Shown: positions 1 to 13,487, counted from the stretch's first letter. The stretch: 64,000 bases of DNA from Vitellaria paradoxa (GCA_019916065.1 CM034244.1:24916471-24980470), one strand, 5' to 3'. Numbers and translations: made by a program. The notes: generated by a model from the sequence alone, not told the origin.

Positions 1-2040
1 CTGTGCATTTAAATTTGAAACAGCAAAAACTTTTGGCACTCGAGTGTCCGATTATAATGATATTTGTCTTTAATTCATGTATTTTTATGCGATCTACGAA
101 TCTGAATTAAAAATGGCTATAATTTGGCGGTTGGGCATCTGGTTAGAGTAATATTTTTGCTCATTTTTTGTATTTCTATATGATCTGCGCATTTGAATTT
201 AAAATAGCCAAAATATAGTGGACGTGTGTCTGATTATAATGATATTTGCCTTCATTTTTTGTATTTCTATGCGATCTACGAATCCAAATAAAAAATAGCT
301 ATAACTTGGTGCTCGGGTGCTAGGTTAGGACAATTATTTGGTTTATTTTTTGTATTTTTATGCAATCTGTGCATCGAAATTAAAAACGACCAAAACTTGG
401 CGCTCGGGTGTCTGATTACAGTGATATTTGTCTTCATTTTTTGTATTTTTACGCGATCTATGAATCCAAATTAAAAATGGCTATAACTTGGCATTCAGTT
501 GTCTGGTTAGAGCAATATTTTTGTATATCTTTCGTATTTCTACGTGATCTATGTTTCGAATTTAAAAACGGCCAAAACTTGGCCCTCGGGTGTCCGATTA
601 CAATGATATTTGTTTCTATTTACTTTATTTTTGCGCCATCCACAAGTCCAAATTAGAAACGGCTATAACTTGGCACTCGGGTGTCTGGTTAGAGTAATAT
701 TTTTGTTCATTTTTTGCATTCTTACGTGATCTGCGCATTTAAATTTAAAACAGGCAAAACATTGTGGTCGGGTGTTCGATTACAATGATATTTATTTTTA
801 TTTACTATATTTTTATGTGATCTACAAGTCCAAATTACAAATGGCTGTAACTTGGCGCTCGGGTGTTCAGTTAGAGCAATATTTTTGTTTATTTTTTGTA
901 TTTTCTCGTGAGCTGCGCATTAAAATTAAGAACAGCCAAAACTTGGTGCTTGGGCAACCAATTACAATGATTTTTTGTATTTTTATATGATCTGCGCATT
1001 CAAATTAAAAACGACCAAAACTTGGAACTTGGGTGTCCGATTACAATGATATTTGTCTTTAATTTCTATAGTTTTACGCAATCTACGAATCCAGATTAAA
1101 AATGACTATAAGTTGGCGCTCGAGCGTCTGGTTAGACTAATATTTTTTTTCATATTTTGTATTTTTACATGATCTGCGCATTTAAATTCACAACAGCCAA
1201 AACTTGGTGCTCGGGGTTCTGATTGCAATGATATTTGTCTTCTTTGTTTGTATTTTTACGCGATCTAGGAATCCAAATAAAAAACAGCTACAACTTGGTG
1301 CTCGGGTGTCTGGTTAGGGTAATATTTTTGTTCATTTTTTGTATTTTTTCATGATCTACACATTTAAATTAATAACGGCCAAAACTTTGCGCTCGGGTGT
1401 CCGATTACAATGATATTGGTCACCATTTCTTGTATTTTTATGCAATCTACGAATCCAAATTAAAAATGACTACAACTTGGCGCTCAGGTGTCTAGTTAGA
1501 GCAATATTTTTGTTTGTTTTTTGTACTTCTATGTGATCTGTGTATCGAACATAAAAATGGCCAAAACTTGGCCCTCGGGTGTCCAATTACAATGATATTT
1601 GTTTTTTATTTACTATATTTTTACGCGATCTACTAGTCCAAATTAGAAACGGCTATAACTTGGCACTCGGGAGTCCAGTTAGAGTAATATTTTTGTTCAT
1701 TTTTTGTCTTTTAATGTGATATGCACATTAAAATTAAAAACGGGCAAAACTTGGTGCTCGGGTGTCCAATTACAATGATATTTGTCTTCATTTTTTCTAT
1801 TTTTACGTGATCTACGAATCCAAATAAAAAATAGCTATAACTTGGCGCTCGGGTGTCAGGTTAGGACAATTTTTTTGTTTATTTTTTGTATTGTTACGTG
1901 ATCTGTGTATCAAAATGAAAAAGGGCCAAAACTTAGCACTCGGGTGTTTGGTTAGAGTAATATTTTTGTTCATTTTTTGAATTTTTCTGTGATCTGCGTA
2001 TTTAAATTAAAAACGGTCAAAACTTGGCGCTCGAGTGTCT

Positions 2041-3500
2041 GATTACAATGATATTTGTATCCATTTTCTGTATTTTTACGCGATCTATGAATCCAAATTA
2101 AAAACGGCTATAACTTGACTCTTGGGTGTCTAGTTAAAGCAATATTTTGGTTTATTTTTTGTATTTCTGCATGATCTGCACAATAAATTAAAAACGGCCA
2201 AAACTTTGGCTCTTGGGTGTCCGATTACAATGATATTTGTTTTTATTTACTATATTTTTATGCGATCTACGAGTCCAAATTAGAAACGGCCATAACTTGG
2301 TACTAGGGTGTCCAATTAGAGTAATTTTTTGTTCATTTTTTGTATTTTTACGCGATCTACGCATCCAAATTAAAAACGGTTATAACTTGGCGCTCAGGAG
2401 TCTGGTTATAGCAATATTTTTGTTTATTTTTTGTATTTCTACGTGATCTGTTAATCGAAATTAAAAAGGGCCAAAGCTTGGCTCTGCGGTGTCCGATTAC
2501 AATGATATTCGTTTTTATTTACTATATTTTTACGCGATCTACGAGTCCAAATTAGAAACGGTTATAACTTGGCACTTAGGTGTTCTGTTAGAGTAATATT
2601 TGTGTTCATTTTTTGTATTTGTACGTGATCTGCATATTTAAATTTAAAATAACAAGAACTTGGTGCTCGGGTGTTTGATTACAATGTTATTTTTCTTCAT
2701 TCTTAGTATTTTTACGCGATCTACGAATCCAAAAAAAAAAAAAACGGCTATAACTTGGCGCTTGGGTGTTGGGTTAGTGTAATATTTTCGTTCAAGTTAT
2801 ATATTTTTACGTGATCTGCACATTTAAATTAAAAACGGCCAAAACTTAGCGCTCGGTGTCCGATTACAATGATATTTGTATCCATTTACTGTATTTTTAC
2901 GCGATCTATGAATCCAAATTAAAAACGGCTATAACTTGGCGCTCGGGTGTCTAGTTAGAGCAATATTCTGGTTTATTTTTTGTATTTCTTTATGATCTGC
3001 ACAATAAAATTAAAAACGGCCAAAACTTTGGCTCTTGGGTGTCTGATTACAATGATATTTGTTTTTATTTACTATATTTTTATGCGATCTACGAGTCCAA
3101 ATTAGAAACGGGCATAACTTGGTACTAGGGTGTCAGTTAGAGTAATATTTTTGTTCATTTTTTATATTTTTACGCGATCTACGAATCCAAATTAAAAACG
3201 GTTATAACTTAGTGCTTAGGTGTCTGGTTATAGCAATATTTTTGTTTATTTTTTGTATTTCTACGTGATCTGTTAATCAACATTAAAAATGGCTAAAGCT
3301 TGGCTCTGCTGGTGTCCAATTACAATGATATTCGCTTTTATTTACTATATTTTTATGCAATCTACGAGTCCAAATTAGAAACGGCTATAACTTGGCACTA
3401 AGGTGTCCGGTTAGAGTAATATTTTTGTTCATTTTTTGTATTTTTACGTGATCTGCGCATTAAAATTAAAAACGGCCAAAATTTGGCGCTCAGTTGTCCG
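2041..3500. repeat. Local 9-monomer duplication with chimeric monomers
   Basis: A block beginning with GATTACAATGATATTTGTAT at 2041 recurs at 2862, an 821-bp step of about nine monomers. This is odd for a strictly alternating two-monomer array. The alternation breaks at ~2310-2400 and again at ~3130-3220. There a monomer begins as one type (TTAGAGTAAT) and ends as the other (ACGAATCCAAATTAAAAACGG..TATAAC), and is followed by a second monomer of the first type. These hybrids are what unequal crossing-over inside monomers would leave. Confidence 0.75.
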
Positions 3501-4599
3501 ATAGCAATGATATTTGTTTTTATTTCCTATATTTTTATGTGATCTACGAGTCCAAATTAGAAATGGCTATAACTTGGCACTCGGGTATCCGGATAGAGCA
3601 ATATTTTTGTTTATTTTTTGTATTTTTTTGTGAGCTGCGCATTAAAATTAAGAACGGCCAAAACTTGGTGCTCAGGTGTCCGATTACAATGATATTTGTT
3701 TTTATTTTCTATATTTTTACGCAATCTATGAGTCCGAATTAGAAACGGCCATAACTTGGCGCTCGGGTGTCTGGTTAAAGTAATATTTTTGTTTATTTTT
3801 TGTATTTCTATGTGATTTGTGTACCGAAATTAAAAACAGCCAAAACTTGGCTCTCGGGTGTCCGATTACAATGATTTTTGTTTTTATTTACTATTTTTTT
3901 ATGCGATCTGCAAGTTCAAATTACAAACGGCTATAACTTGGCACTTGGGTGTCCGGTTAGAGCAATATTTTTGTTTATTTTTTTTATTTTTTTCATGAGC
4001 CGCGCATTAAAATTAAGAACGTCCAAAACTTAGTGTTCGGGTGACCGATTACAATGATATTTATTTTTATTTTCTACATCATTACGCGATCTACGAGTCC
4101 AAATTAGAAACGGCAATAAGTTGGCACTCGGGTGTCCCGTTAGAGTACTGTTTTTGTTTATTTTTTGTATTTTTACGTGATCTACGCATTCAAATTAAAA
4201 ACGGCCAAAACTTGGCACTCAGGTGTCCGATTACAATGATATTTGTCTTCAATTTTTGTATTTTTATGGGATCTATGAATCTAAATTAAAAACGGCTATA
4301 ACTTGGCGCTCGGGTGTTTCGTTAAAGTAATTTTTTTGTTCATTTTTTATGTTTTTACATGATCTGCGCAGTTGAATTTAAAATAGCCAAAACATGGTGG
4401 ACGTGTGTCTGATTATAATGATATTTGCCTTCATTTTTTGTATTTTTATGTGATCTACGAATCCAAATAAAAAACGGCTATAACTTGGCGCTTGGGTGTC
4501 TGGTTAGAGTAATATTTTAGTTCATTTTCTGTATTTTTACGTAATCTGCGCATTTAAATTTAAAACTGTCAAAACTTGTTGCTCGGGGGTCTGATTACA

Positions 4600-7500
4600 A
4601 TGATATTTGTCTTCATTTTTTGTATTCTTACGCAATCTACGAATCTAAAATAAAAATGGCTGTAACTTGGTACTCGTGCGTCTGGTTAAAGTAACATTTT
4701 TGTTCATTTTTTGTATTTTTACGTGATCCGCGCATTTAAATTTAAAACAGCCAAAACATGGTGCTCGAGGGTCTGATTACAATGATATTTGTCCTCATTT
4801 TTTGTATTTTTGCGCGATCTACGATTCCAAATAAAAAATAGCTATAACTTGGCCCTCGGGTGTCTGGTTAGAGTAATATTTTTGTTCATTTTTTGTATTT
4901 TAATGTGATCTGCGTATTTAAATTAAAAAAGGCCAAAACTTGGTGCTCGAACGTCTGATTACAATAATATTTGTCTTTAATTTTTGTGTTTTTACACGAT
5001 CTACGAATCAAAATTAAAAACGGCTATGACATGGCACTCAGGCGCCTAGCTAGAGTATTATTTTTGTTCATTTTTTGTATTTAAACGTGATATGTGCATT
5101 TAAACTAAAAACGGTCAAAACTTGGTGCTCGGGTGTCAGATTACAATGATATTTGTTGTCATTTATTGTATTTTTACGCGATGTACGAATCCTAATTAAA
5201 AATGGCTATGAGTTGGCACTCGGGTGACTGGTTAGAGCAATATTTTTGTTCATTTTTTGTATTTTAACGTGATCTGCGCAATTAAATCAAAAACGGCCAA
5301 AACTTAGCACTCCGGTGTCTGATTACAATGATATTTGTCTTCATTTTTTGTATTTTTACGCGATCTACGAATCCAAATTAAAAACGGCTATAACTTGGTG
5401 CTCGGGTGTCTGGTTAGAGTGATATTGTTGTTCATTTGTTTGCATTTATACGTGATCTACGCATTTAAATTAAAAATGACCAAAACTTGGCGCTCAGGCG
5501 ATCGATTACAACGATATTTGTCTTCATTTTTTGTATTTTTACGCGATCTATGAATCCAAATTAAAAACGGTTATAACTTCGTGCTCGGGTGTCTGGTTAG
5601 AGTAATATTTTTGTTCATTTTTTTGCATTTATACGTCATCTGCGCATTTAAATTATAAATGACCAAAACTTGGCACTCGGGCGATCGATTCCAATGATAT
5701 TTGTCTTCATTTTTTGTATTTTTATGCGATCTACGAATCGAAATTAAAAATGGCTATAACTTGGCGCTCGGGTGTCTGGTTAGAGTAATATTTTAGTTCA
5801 TTTTCTGTATTTTTACGTAATCTGCACATTTAAATTTAAAACCGCCAAAACTTGTTGCTCGGGGGTCTGATTACAATGATATTTGTCTTCATTTTTTGTA
5901 TTGTTATGCGATCTACGAATTCAATTAAAAAACGGTTATTGCTTCATTTTTTATATTTTTACATGATCTGTGTATTTTAATTAAAAAATGCCAAAATTTG
6001 GTGCTCGGGCATCCGATTACAATGATATTTATACTTAATTTTTGTATTTTTACGCGATCTATGAATAAGAATTAAAAACGGCTATAACTTGGCACTCGGG
6101 TGTCTCGTTAAAGTAATATTTTTGATCATATTTTATATTTTAACGTGATCTGCACATTTAAATTAAACACAGCCCGAACTTTGTGCTCGGGTGTACGATT
6201 ACAATGATATTTTTCTTCTTTTTTTTGTATTTTTATGTGATCTATGAATCAAAATTAAAAAAGGCTATAACTTGGCGCCCGTGTGTCTGGTTAAAGCAGT
6301 ATTTTTGTTCCTTTTTTTGTATTTTTACATGATTTGTGTATCGAGATTAAAAACGGTCAAAACTTGGTGCTCGAGTGTCCGATTACAATGATATTTGTCA
6401 TCATTTATTGTATTTTTACGCGAACTACGAATCCTAATTTAAAATGGCTATAAGCTGGCACTCGGGTGACTGGTTAGAGCAATATTTTTGTTCATTTTTT
6501 GTATTTTAGCGTGATTTGCGCATTTGAATTAAAAACGGCCAAAACTTGGCGCTCTGGTGTCTTATTACAACGAGATTTGTCCACATTTTCTGTATTTTTA
6601 TGCGATATATGAATCAAAATTAAAAGCGGCTAAATTTTTGTGTATTTGGGGTGAGAGAGGCTCGAACTCTCGACCTCAGGATTACTCAGAAGCTATGAGA
6701 CCTACGGCTAACTATCAAAAAAAAAAAAATTAAAAGCGGCTATAACTTGGCACTCGGGTGTCTGGTTAGAGTAATATTTTTCTTCATTTTTTGTATTTTT
6801 ACGTGATCTGCGTATTTAAATTAAAAACAACCAAAACGTGGTGCTCAGGCGACCGATTACAGTTATATTTTTGTTCAATTTTTGTATTTCTACGTGATCT
6901 ACGAATTAAAATTAAAAACGGCTATAACTCGGCACTCGAGCGCCTGGTTTGAGTAATATTTTTGTTCATTTTATGTATTTTAACGTGATTTGCACATTTG
7001 AATTTAAAACGGCCAGAACTTGGTCTCGGGTGTCCGATTACAATGATATTTGTCTTCATTTTTTGTATTTTTACGCGATTTACGAATCCAAATTAAAAAC
7101 GGCTATAACTTGGCACTCAGATGTCTGGTTATAGTAATATTTGTTTTATTTCCTGTATTTTTACGTGATGTACGCATTTAAATTAAAAGTGACTAAAACT
7201 TGGCGCTTTGGTATCCGATTACAATGATATTTATCTTCATTTTTTGTATTCTTACGCGATCTACGAATCCAAAATAAAAATGGCTGTAACTTGGTACTCG
7301 TGCGTCTGGTTAAAGTAACATTTTTGTTCATTTTTTGTATTTTTACGTGATCCGCGCATTTAAATTTAAAACAGCCAAAACTTGGTGCTCGAGGGTCTGA
7401 TTACAATGATATTTGTCCTCATTTTTTGTATTTTTGCGCGATCTACGATTCCAAATAAAAAATAGCTATAACTTGGCCCTCGGGTGTCTGGTTAGAGCAA

Positions 7501-10500
7501 TATTTTTGTTCATTTTTTGTATTTTAACGTGATCTGTGTATTTAAATTAAAAAAGGCCAAAACTTGGTGCTCGAACGTCTGATTACAATAATATTTGTCT
7601 TTATTTTTTGAGTTTTTACACGATCTACGAATCAAAATTAAAAACGGCTATAACTTGGCACTCAGGCGCCTAGCTAGAGTATTATTTTTGTTCATTTTTG
7701 TATTTAAACGTGATATGTGCATTTAAACTAAAAACGGTCAAAACTTGGTGCTCGGGTGTCCGATTACAATGATATTTGTTGTCATTTATTGTATTTTTAC
7801 GCGATGTACGAATCCTAATTAAAAATGGCTATGAGTTGGCACTTGGGTGACTGGTTAGAGCAATATTTTTGTTCATTTTTTGTATTTTAACGTGATCTGC
7901 ACAATTAAATCAAAAACGGCCAAAACTTAGCGCTCCGGTGTCTGATTACAATGATATTTGTCTTCATTTTTTGTATTTTTACGCGATCTACGAATCCAAA
8001 TTAAAAACGGCTATAACTTGGTGCTCGGGTGTCTGGTTAGAGTGATATTTTTGTTCATTTTTTTGCATTTATATGTGATCTGCGCATTTAAATTAAAAAT
8101 GACCAAAACTTGGCGCTCAGGCGATCGATTACAACGATATTTGTCTTCATTTTTTGTATTTTTACGCGATCTATGAATCCAAATTAAAAACGGTTATAAC
8201 TTCGTGCTCGAGTGTCTGGTTAGAGTAATATTTTTGTTCATTTTTTTGCATTTATACGTCATCTGCGCATTTAAATTATAAATGACCAAAACTTGGCACT
8301 CGGGCGATCGATTCCAATGATATTTGTCTTCATTTTTTGTATTTTTATGCGATCTACGAATCGAAATTAAAAATGGCTATAACTTGGCGCTCGGGTGTCT
8401 GGTTAGAGTAATATTTTAGTTCATTTTCTGTATTTTTACGTAATCTGCACATTTAAATTTAAAACCGCCAAAACTTGTTGCTCGGGGGTCTGATTACAAT
8501 GATATTTGTCTTCATTTTTTGTATTGTTATGCGATCTACGAATTCAATTAAAAAACGGTTATAGCTTCTCACTCTGGTGTCTGGTTAGAGTAATATTTTT
8601 GTTCATTTATTATATTTTTACGTGATCTGTGTATTTGAATTAAAAACGGCCAAAATTTGGTGCTCGGGCATCCGATTACAATGATTTTTATACTCAATTT
8701 TTGTATTTTTACGCGATCTATGAATCAGAATTAAAAATGGCTATAACTTGGCACTCGGGTGTCTCGTTAAAGTAATATTTTTGATCATATTTTATATTTT
8801 AGTGTGATCTGCGCATTTAAATTAAACACGGCCCGAACTTTGTGCTCGGGTGTACGATTACAATGATATTTTTCTTCTTTTTTTTTATATTTTTATGTGA
8901 TCTACGAATCAAAATTAAAAATGGCTATAACTTGGCACCCGTGTGTCTGGTTAAAGCAGTATTTTTGTTCTTTTTTTGTATTTTTACATGATTTGTGTAT
9001 CGAGATTAAAAAAGGTCAAAACTTGGTGCTCGGGTGTCGGATTACAATGATATTTGTCATCATTTATTGTATTTTTACGCGATCTACGAATCCTAATTTA
9101 AAATGGCTATAAGCTAGCGCTCGGGTGACTGGTTAGAGCAATATTTTTGTTCGTTTTTTGTATTTTAGCGTGATTTGCGCATTTGAATTAAAAACGGCCA
9201 AAACTTGGCGCTCTGGTGTCTTATTACAACGATATTTGTCCTCATTTTCTGTATTTCTACGCGATATATGAATCAAAATTAAAAGCGGCTATAACTTGGC
9301 GCTCGGGTGTCTGGTTAGAGTAATATTTTTCTTCATTTTTTGTATTTTTACGTGATCTGCGTATTTAAATTAAAAACAACCAAAACGTGGTGCTCAGGCG
9401 ACCGATTACAATTATATTTTTGTTCAATTTTTGTATTTCTACGTGATCTACGAATTAAAATTAAAAACGGCTATAACTCGGCACTCGAGCACCTGGTTTG
9501 AGTAATATTTTTGCTCATTTTATGTATTTTAACATGATTTGCACATTTGAATTTAAAACGGCCAGAACTTGGTGCTTGGGTGTCCGATTACAATGATATT
9601 TGTCTTCATTTTTTGTATTTTTACGCGATTTACGAATCCAAATTAAAAACGGCTATAACTTGGCACTCAGATGTCTGATTATAGTAATATTTGTTTTATT
9701 TCCTGTATTTTTATGTGATCTGCGCATTTAAATTAAAAGTGACTAAAACTTGGCGCTTTGGTATCCAATTACAATGATATTTGCCTTCATTTTTTGTATT
9801 CTTACGCGATCTACGAATCCAAAATAAAAATGGCTGTAACTTGGCGCTCGTGTGTCTGGTTAGAGTAACATTTTTGTTCATTTTTTGCATTTTTACGTGA
9901 TCCGTGCATTTAAATTTAAAACAGCCAAAACTTGCTGCTCGAGGGTCTGATTACAATGATATTTGTCTTCATTTTTTGTATTTTTACAATTCCAACTAAA
10001 AAACAGCTATAACTTGGCCCTCGGGTGTCCGGTTAAAATAATATTTTTGTTTATTTTTTGTATTTTTATGTGATCAGCGTATTTAAATTAAAAGACCAAA
10101 ACTTAGTGCTCGAGCGTCCGATTACAATGATATTTGTCTTTAATTTTCATGTTTTTACGCGATCTACGACTCAAAATTAAAAATGGCTATAACTTGGCAC
10201 TCGGGCACTGGCTAGAGTATTATTTTTGTTCATTTTTTGTATTTAAATGTGATATGTGCATTTAAAATAAAAACGGCCTGAACTTGGTGCTCGGGTGCCC
10301 AATTATAATGATAATTGTCTTTATTTTTTGTGTTTTTACGCGATCTACGAATCCAAATTAAAAACGGCCCTAACTTGGCGCTTGTGAGTCTAGTTAGAGC
10401 AATATTTTTGTTCGTTTTTTGTTTTTACGTGATCTGTGTATCGAGATTAAAAACGGTCAAAACTTGGTGCTCGGGTGTCCGATTACAATGATATTTGTCG

Positions 10501-13226
10501 TCACTTATTGTATTTTTACACGATCTACAAATCCTAATTAAAAATGGCTATAAGCTGGCACTCAGGTAACTGGTTAGAGCAATATTCTTATTCATTTTTT
10601 GTTTTTTAACGTGATTTGCGCATTTAAATTAAAAACGGCCAAAACTTAGGCGCTCCGGTGTCTGATTACAACGATATTTGTCTTCATTTTTTGTATTTTA
10701 CGCGATCTATGAATCCAAATTAAAAACGGTTATAACTTCGTGCTTGGGTGTCTGGTTAGAGTAATATTTTTGTTCATTTTTTTCCATTATACGTGATCTG
10801 CGCATTTAAATTATAAATGACCAAAAGTTGGCGCTCGGGTGATTGATTCTAATGATATTTGTCTTCATCTTTTGTATTTTTATGCGATCTACGAATCGAA
10901 ATTAAAAATGGCTATAACTTGGTGCTCGGGTGTCTGGTTAGAGTAATATTTTAGTTCATTTTCTATATTTTTACGTAATCTGCGCATTTAAATTTAAAAC
11001 CGCCAAAACTTGTTGCTCGGGGGTCTGATTACAATGATATTTGTCTTCATTTTTTGTATTGTTATGCGATCTACGAATTCAATAAAAATGGTTATAGCTT
11101 CTCACTCGGGTGTCTGGTTAGAGTAATATTTTTGTTCATTTTTTGTATTTTTACGTGATCTGTGTATTTGAATTAAAAATGGCCAAAATTTGGTGCTCGG
11201 GCATCCGATTACAATGATATTTATACTCAATTTTTGTATTTTTACGCGATCTACGAATCAGAATTAAAAACGGCTATAACTTGGCACTAGGGTGTCTCGT
11301 TAAAGTAATATTTTTGATCATATTTTATATTTTAACGTGATCTGCGCATTTAAATTAAACAAGGCCCGAACTTTGTGTTCGGGTGTATGATTACAATGAT
11401 ATTTTCTTTTTTTTTGTATTTTTATGTGATCTACGAATCAAAATTAAAAACGGCTATAACTTGGCACCCGTGTGTCTGGTTAGAGCAGTATTTTTGTTCT
11501 TTCTTTGTATTTTTACATGATTTGTGTATCGAGATTAAAAACGGTCAAAACTTGGTGCTCGGGTGTCCGATTACCATGATATTTGTCATCATTTATTGTA
11601 ATTTTACACGATCTACGAATCCTAATTTAAAATGGCTATAAGCTGGCGCTCGGGTGACTGGTTAGAGCAATATTTTTGTTCATTTTTTGTATTTTAGCGT
11701 GATCTGCGCATTTGAATTAAAAACGGCCCAAACTAGGCGCTCTGGTGTCTTATTACAACGATATTTGTCCTCATTTTCTGTATTTTTACGTGATATACGA
11801 ATCAAAATTAAAAGCGGTTATAACTTGGCACTCGGGTGTCTGGTTAGAATAATATTTTTCTTCATTTTTTCTATTTTTACGTGATCTGCGTATTTAAATT
11901 AAAAATAACCAAAATATGGTGCTCAGGCGACTGATTACAGTTATATTTTTGTTCAATTTTTGTATTTCTACATGATCTACGAATTAAAATTAAAAACGGC
12001 TATAACTCGGCACTCGAGCGCCTGGTTTGAGTAATATTTTTGTTCATTTTATGTATTTTAACGTGATTTGCACATTTGAATTTAAAACGGCCAGAGCTTG
12101 GTGCTCGGGTGTCCGATTACAATGATATTTGTCTTCATTTTTTGTATTCTTACGCGATTTACGAATCCAAATTAAAAACGGCTAAAACTTGGCACTCAGA
12201 TGTCTGGTTATAGTAATATTTGTTTTCTTTCTTGTATTTTTACGTGATCTGCGCATTTAAATTAAAAGTGACTAAAACTTGGCGCTTTGGTATCCGATTA
12301 CAATGATATTTGTCTTCATTTTTTGTATTCTTACGCGATCTACGAATCCAAAATAAAAATGGCTGTAACTTGGCGCTCGTGTGTCTGGTTAGAGTAACAT
12401 TTTTGTTCATTTTTTGTATTTTTTCGTGATCCGCGCATTTAAATTTAAAACAGCCAAAACTTGGTGCTCGAGGTTCTAATTACAATGATATTTGTCTTCA
12501 TTTTTTGTATTTTTACACGATCTACAATTCCGACTAAAAACAGCTATAACTTGGCCCTCGGGTGTCCGGTTAAAGTAATATTTTTGTTCATTTTTTGTAT
12601 TTTTACGTGATCTGCGTATTTAAATTAAAAGACCAAAACTTAGTGCTCGGGCGTCCGATTATAATGATATTTGTCTTTAATTTTCATGTTTTTACGCGAT
12701 CTACGACTCAAAATTAAAAACGGCTATAACTTGGCACTCGGGCACTGGCTAGAGTATTGTTTTTGTTCATTTTTTGTATTTAAATGTGATCTGTGAATTT
12801 AAAATAAAAACGGCCAGAACTTGGTGCTCGGGTGTCCAATTATAACGATAATTGTCTTTATTTTTTGTGTTTTTACGCGATCTACGAATCCAAATTAAAA
12901 ACGGCCCTAACTTGGCGCTCGTGAGTCTAGTTAGAGCAATATTTTTGTTCTTTTTTTTTATTTTTACGTGATCTGTGTATCGAGATTAAAAACGGTCAAA
13001 ACTTGGTGCTCTTGTGTCCGATTACAATGATATGTGTTGTCATTTATTGTATTTTTACACGATCTACAAATCCTAATTAAAAATGGCTGTAAGCTGGCAC
13101 TCAGGTGACTGGTTAGAGCAATATTTTGTTCATTTTTGTTTTTTAACGTGATTTGCGCATTTGAATTAAAAATGGCCAAAACTTGGCGCTCCGATGTCTG
13201 ATTACAACGATATTTGTCTTCATTTT
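4600..13226. repeat. Higher-order repeat (~2.55 kb, ~28 monomers) within the satellite
   Basis: Monomer-specific variants recur at long, regular spacing. The variant TACTCGTGCG / CGCTCGTGTG occurs at 4671, 7295, 9845 and 12374. The variant around TAGCTAGAG or GGCTAGAG occurs near 5048, 7672, 10210 and 12747. Undisturbed spacing between copies 2 and 3 is ~2549-2550 bp, which is 28 monomers or 14 dimers. Copies 1 and 2 are 2624 bp apart because copy 1 has a 110-bp insertion (including its duplicated target) and a ~35-bp deletion near 5939. About 3.4 copies are present. This implies block amplification of a multi-monomer unit after the monomers had diverged. Confidence 0.9.
6633..6725 (-). pseudogene. 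Retroposed tRNA-Met(CAU)-derived insert inside the satellite
   Basis: A ~93-bp non-satellite insert interrupts one monomer. Read on the minus strand, about 6711-6647 matches the anticodon arm, variable loop, T arm (GAGAGTTCGAGCCTCTC) and acceptor 3' half (CACCCCA) of plant elongator tRNA-Met as I know it. The 5' acceptor strand and most of the D arm are missing and there is no 3' CCA. On the plus strand the insert ends in 13 A residues. A 17-bp direct repeat, AAAATTAAAAGCGGCTA, flanks it at 6616-6632 and 6726-6742. The poly-A and the long target duplication indicate LINE-type retroposition of an RNA antisense to the tRNA. The copy is not a functional tRNA gene. Confidence 0.85.
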
Positions 13227-13326
13227 NNNNNNNNNNNNNNNNNNNNNNNNNNNNNNNNNNNNNNNNNNNNNNNNNNNNNNNNNNNNNNNNNNNNNNNNNN
13301 NNNNNNNNNNNNNNNNNNNNNNNNNN
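13227..13326. other. Assembly gap (100 N)
   Basis: Exactly 100 N, the conventional filler for a gap of unknown size. It separates the satellite from the CACTA transposon, so neither the true end of the array nor the 3' terminus of the transposon is visible. Confidence 0.99.
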
Positions 13327-13487
13327 CTCCGCGAATCATACGTCGATCGCCAACCACATGGACATCCGATCTGTCCTCAGGCCCTCCTCTGTCCTCTGTT
13401 GAAAGGTAAATTATATGTTAATAATTTACTATCATTAAAAAAGATAAATAAAAAGTTGCTATTGGCGTGATAAGCTCATGTTTTTAC

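Larger units (their letters stand above)
1..13226. repeat. Tandem satellite array, 91-bp monomer / ~182-bp dimer
   Basis: The whole stretch is a head-to-tail satellite. The anchor AACTTGG recurs at 91-bp steps (cttgg at 396, 487, 578, 669; the degenerate copy at 760). Two monomer types alternate. One carries GATTACAATGATATTTGTC and ends in ACGGCTATAAC. The other carries GGTTAGAGTAATATTTTTG and ends in ACGGCCAAAAC. The real unit is therefore a ~182-bp dimer, about 73 copies here, cut off by the window start and by an assembly gap. A length near one nucleosome repeat is typical of plant centromeric or pericentromeric satellites, but that role is inferred. Short open frames in the array drift in frame because 91 is not a multiple of 3, so they are not genes. 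Confidence 0.97.

Noticed and set aside
6647..6711. Functional tRNA-Met gene
   Set aside because: The 5' acceptor strand and most of the D arm are missing, so it cannot fold into a tRNA.
408..13179. Many 60-95-codon open frames in the satellite (e.g. 408-656, 3494-3742, 11375-11641)
   Set aside because: They repeat the satellite in different frames; 91 is not a multiple of 3, and they carry no start context or conserved protein.
1..13226. Regularly spaced repeats reminiscent of a CRISPR array
   Set aside because: The repeats are contiguous 91-bp monomers with no unique spacers, and the surroundings are clearly plant nuclear DNA.
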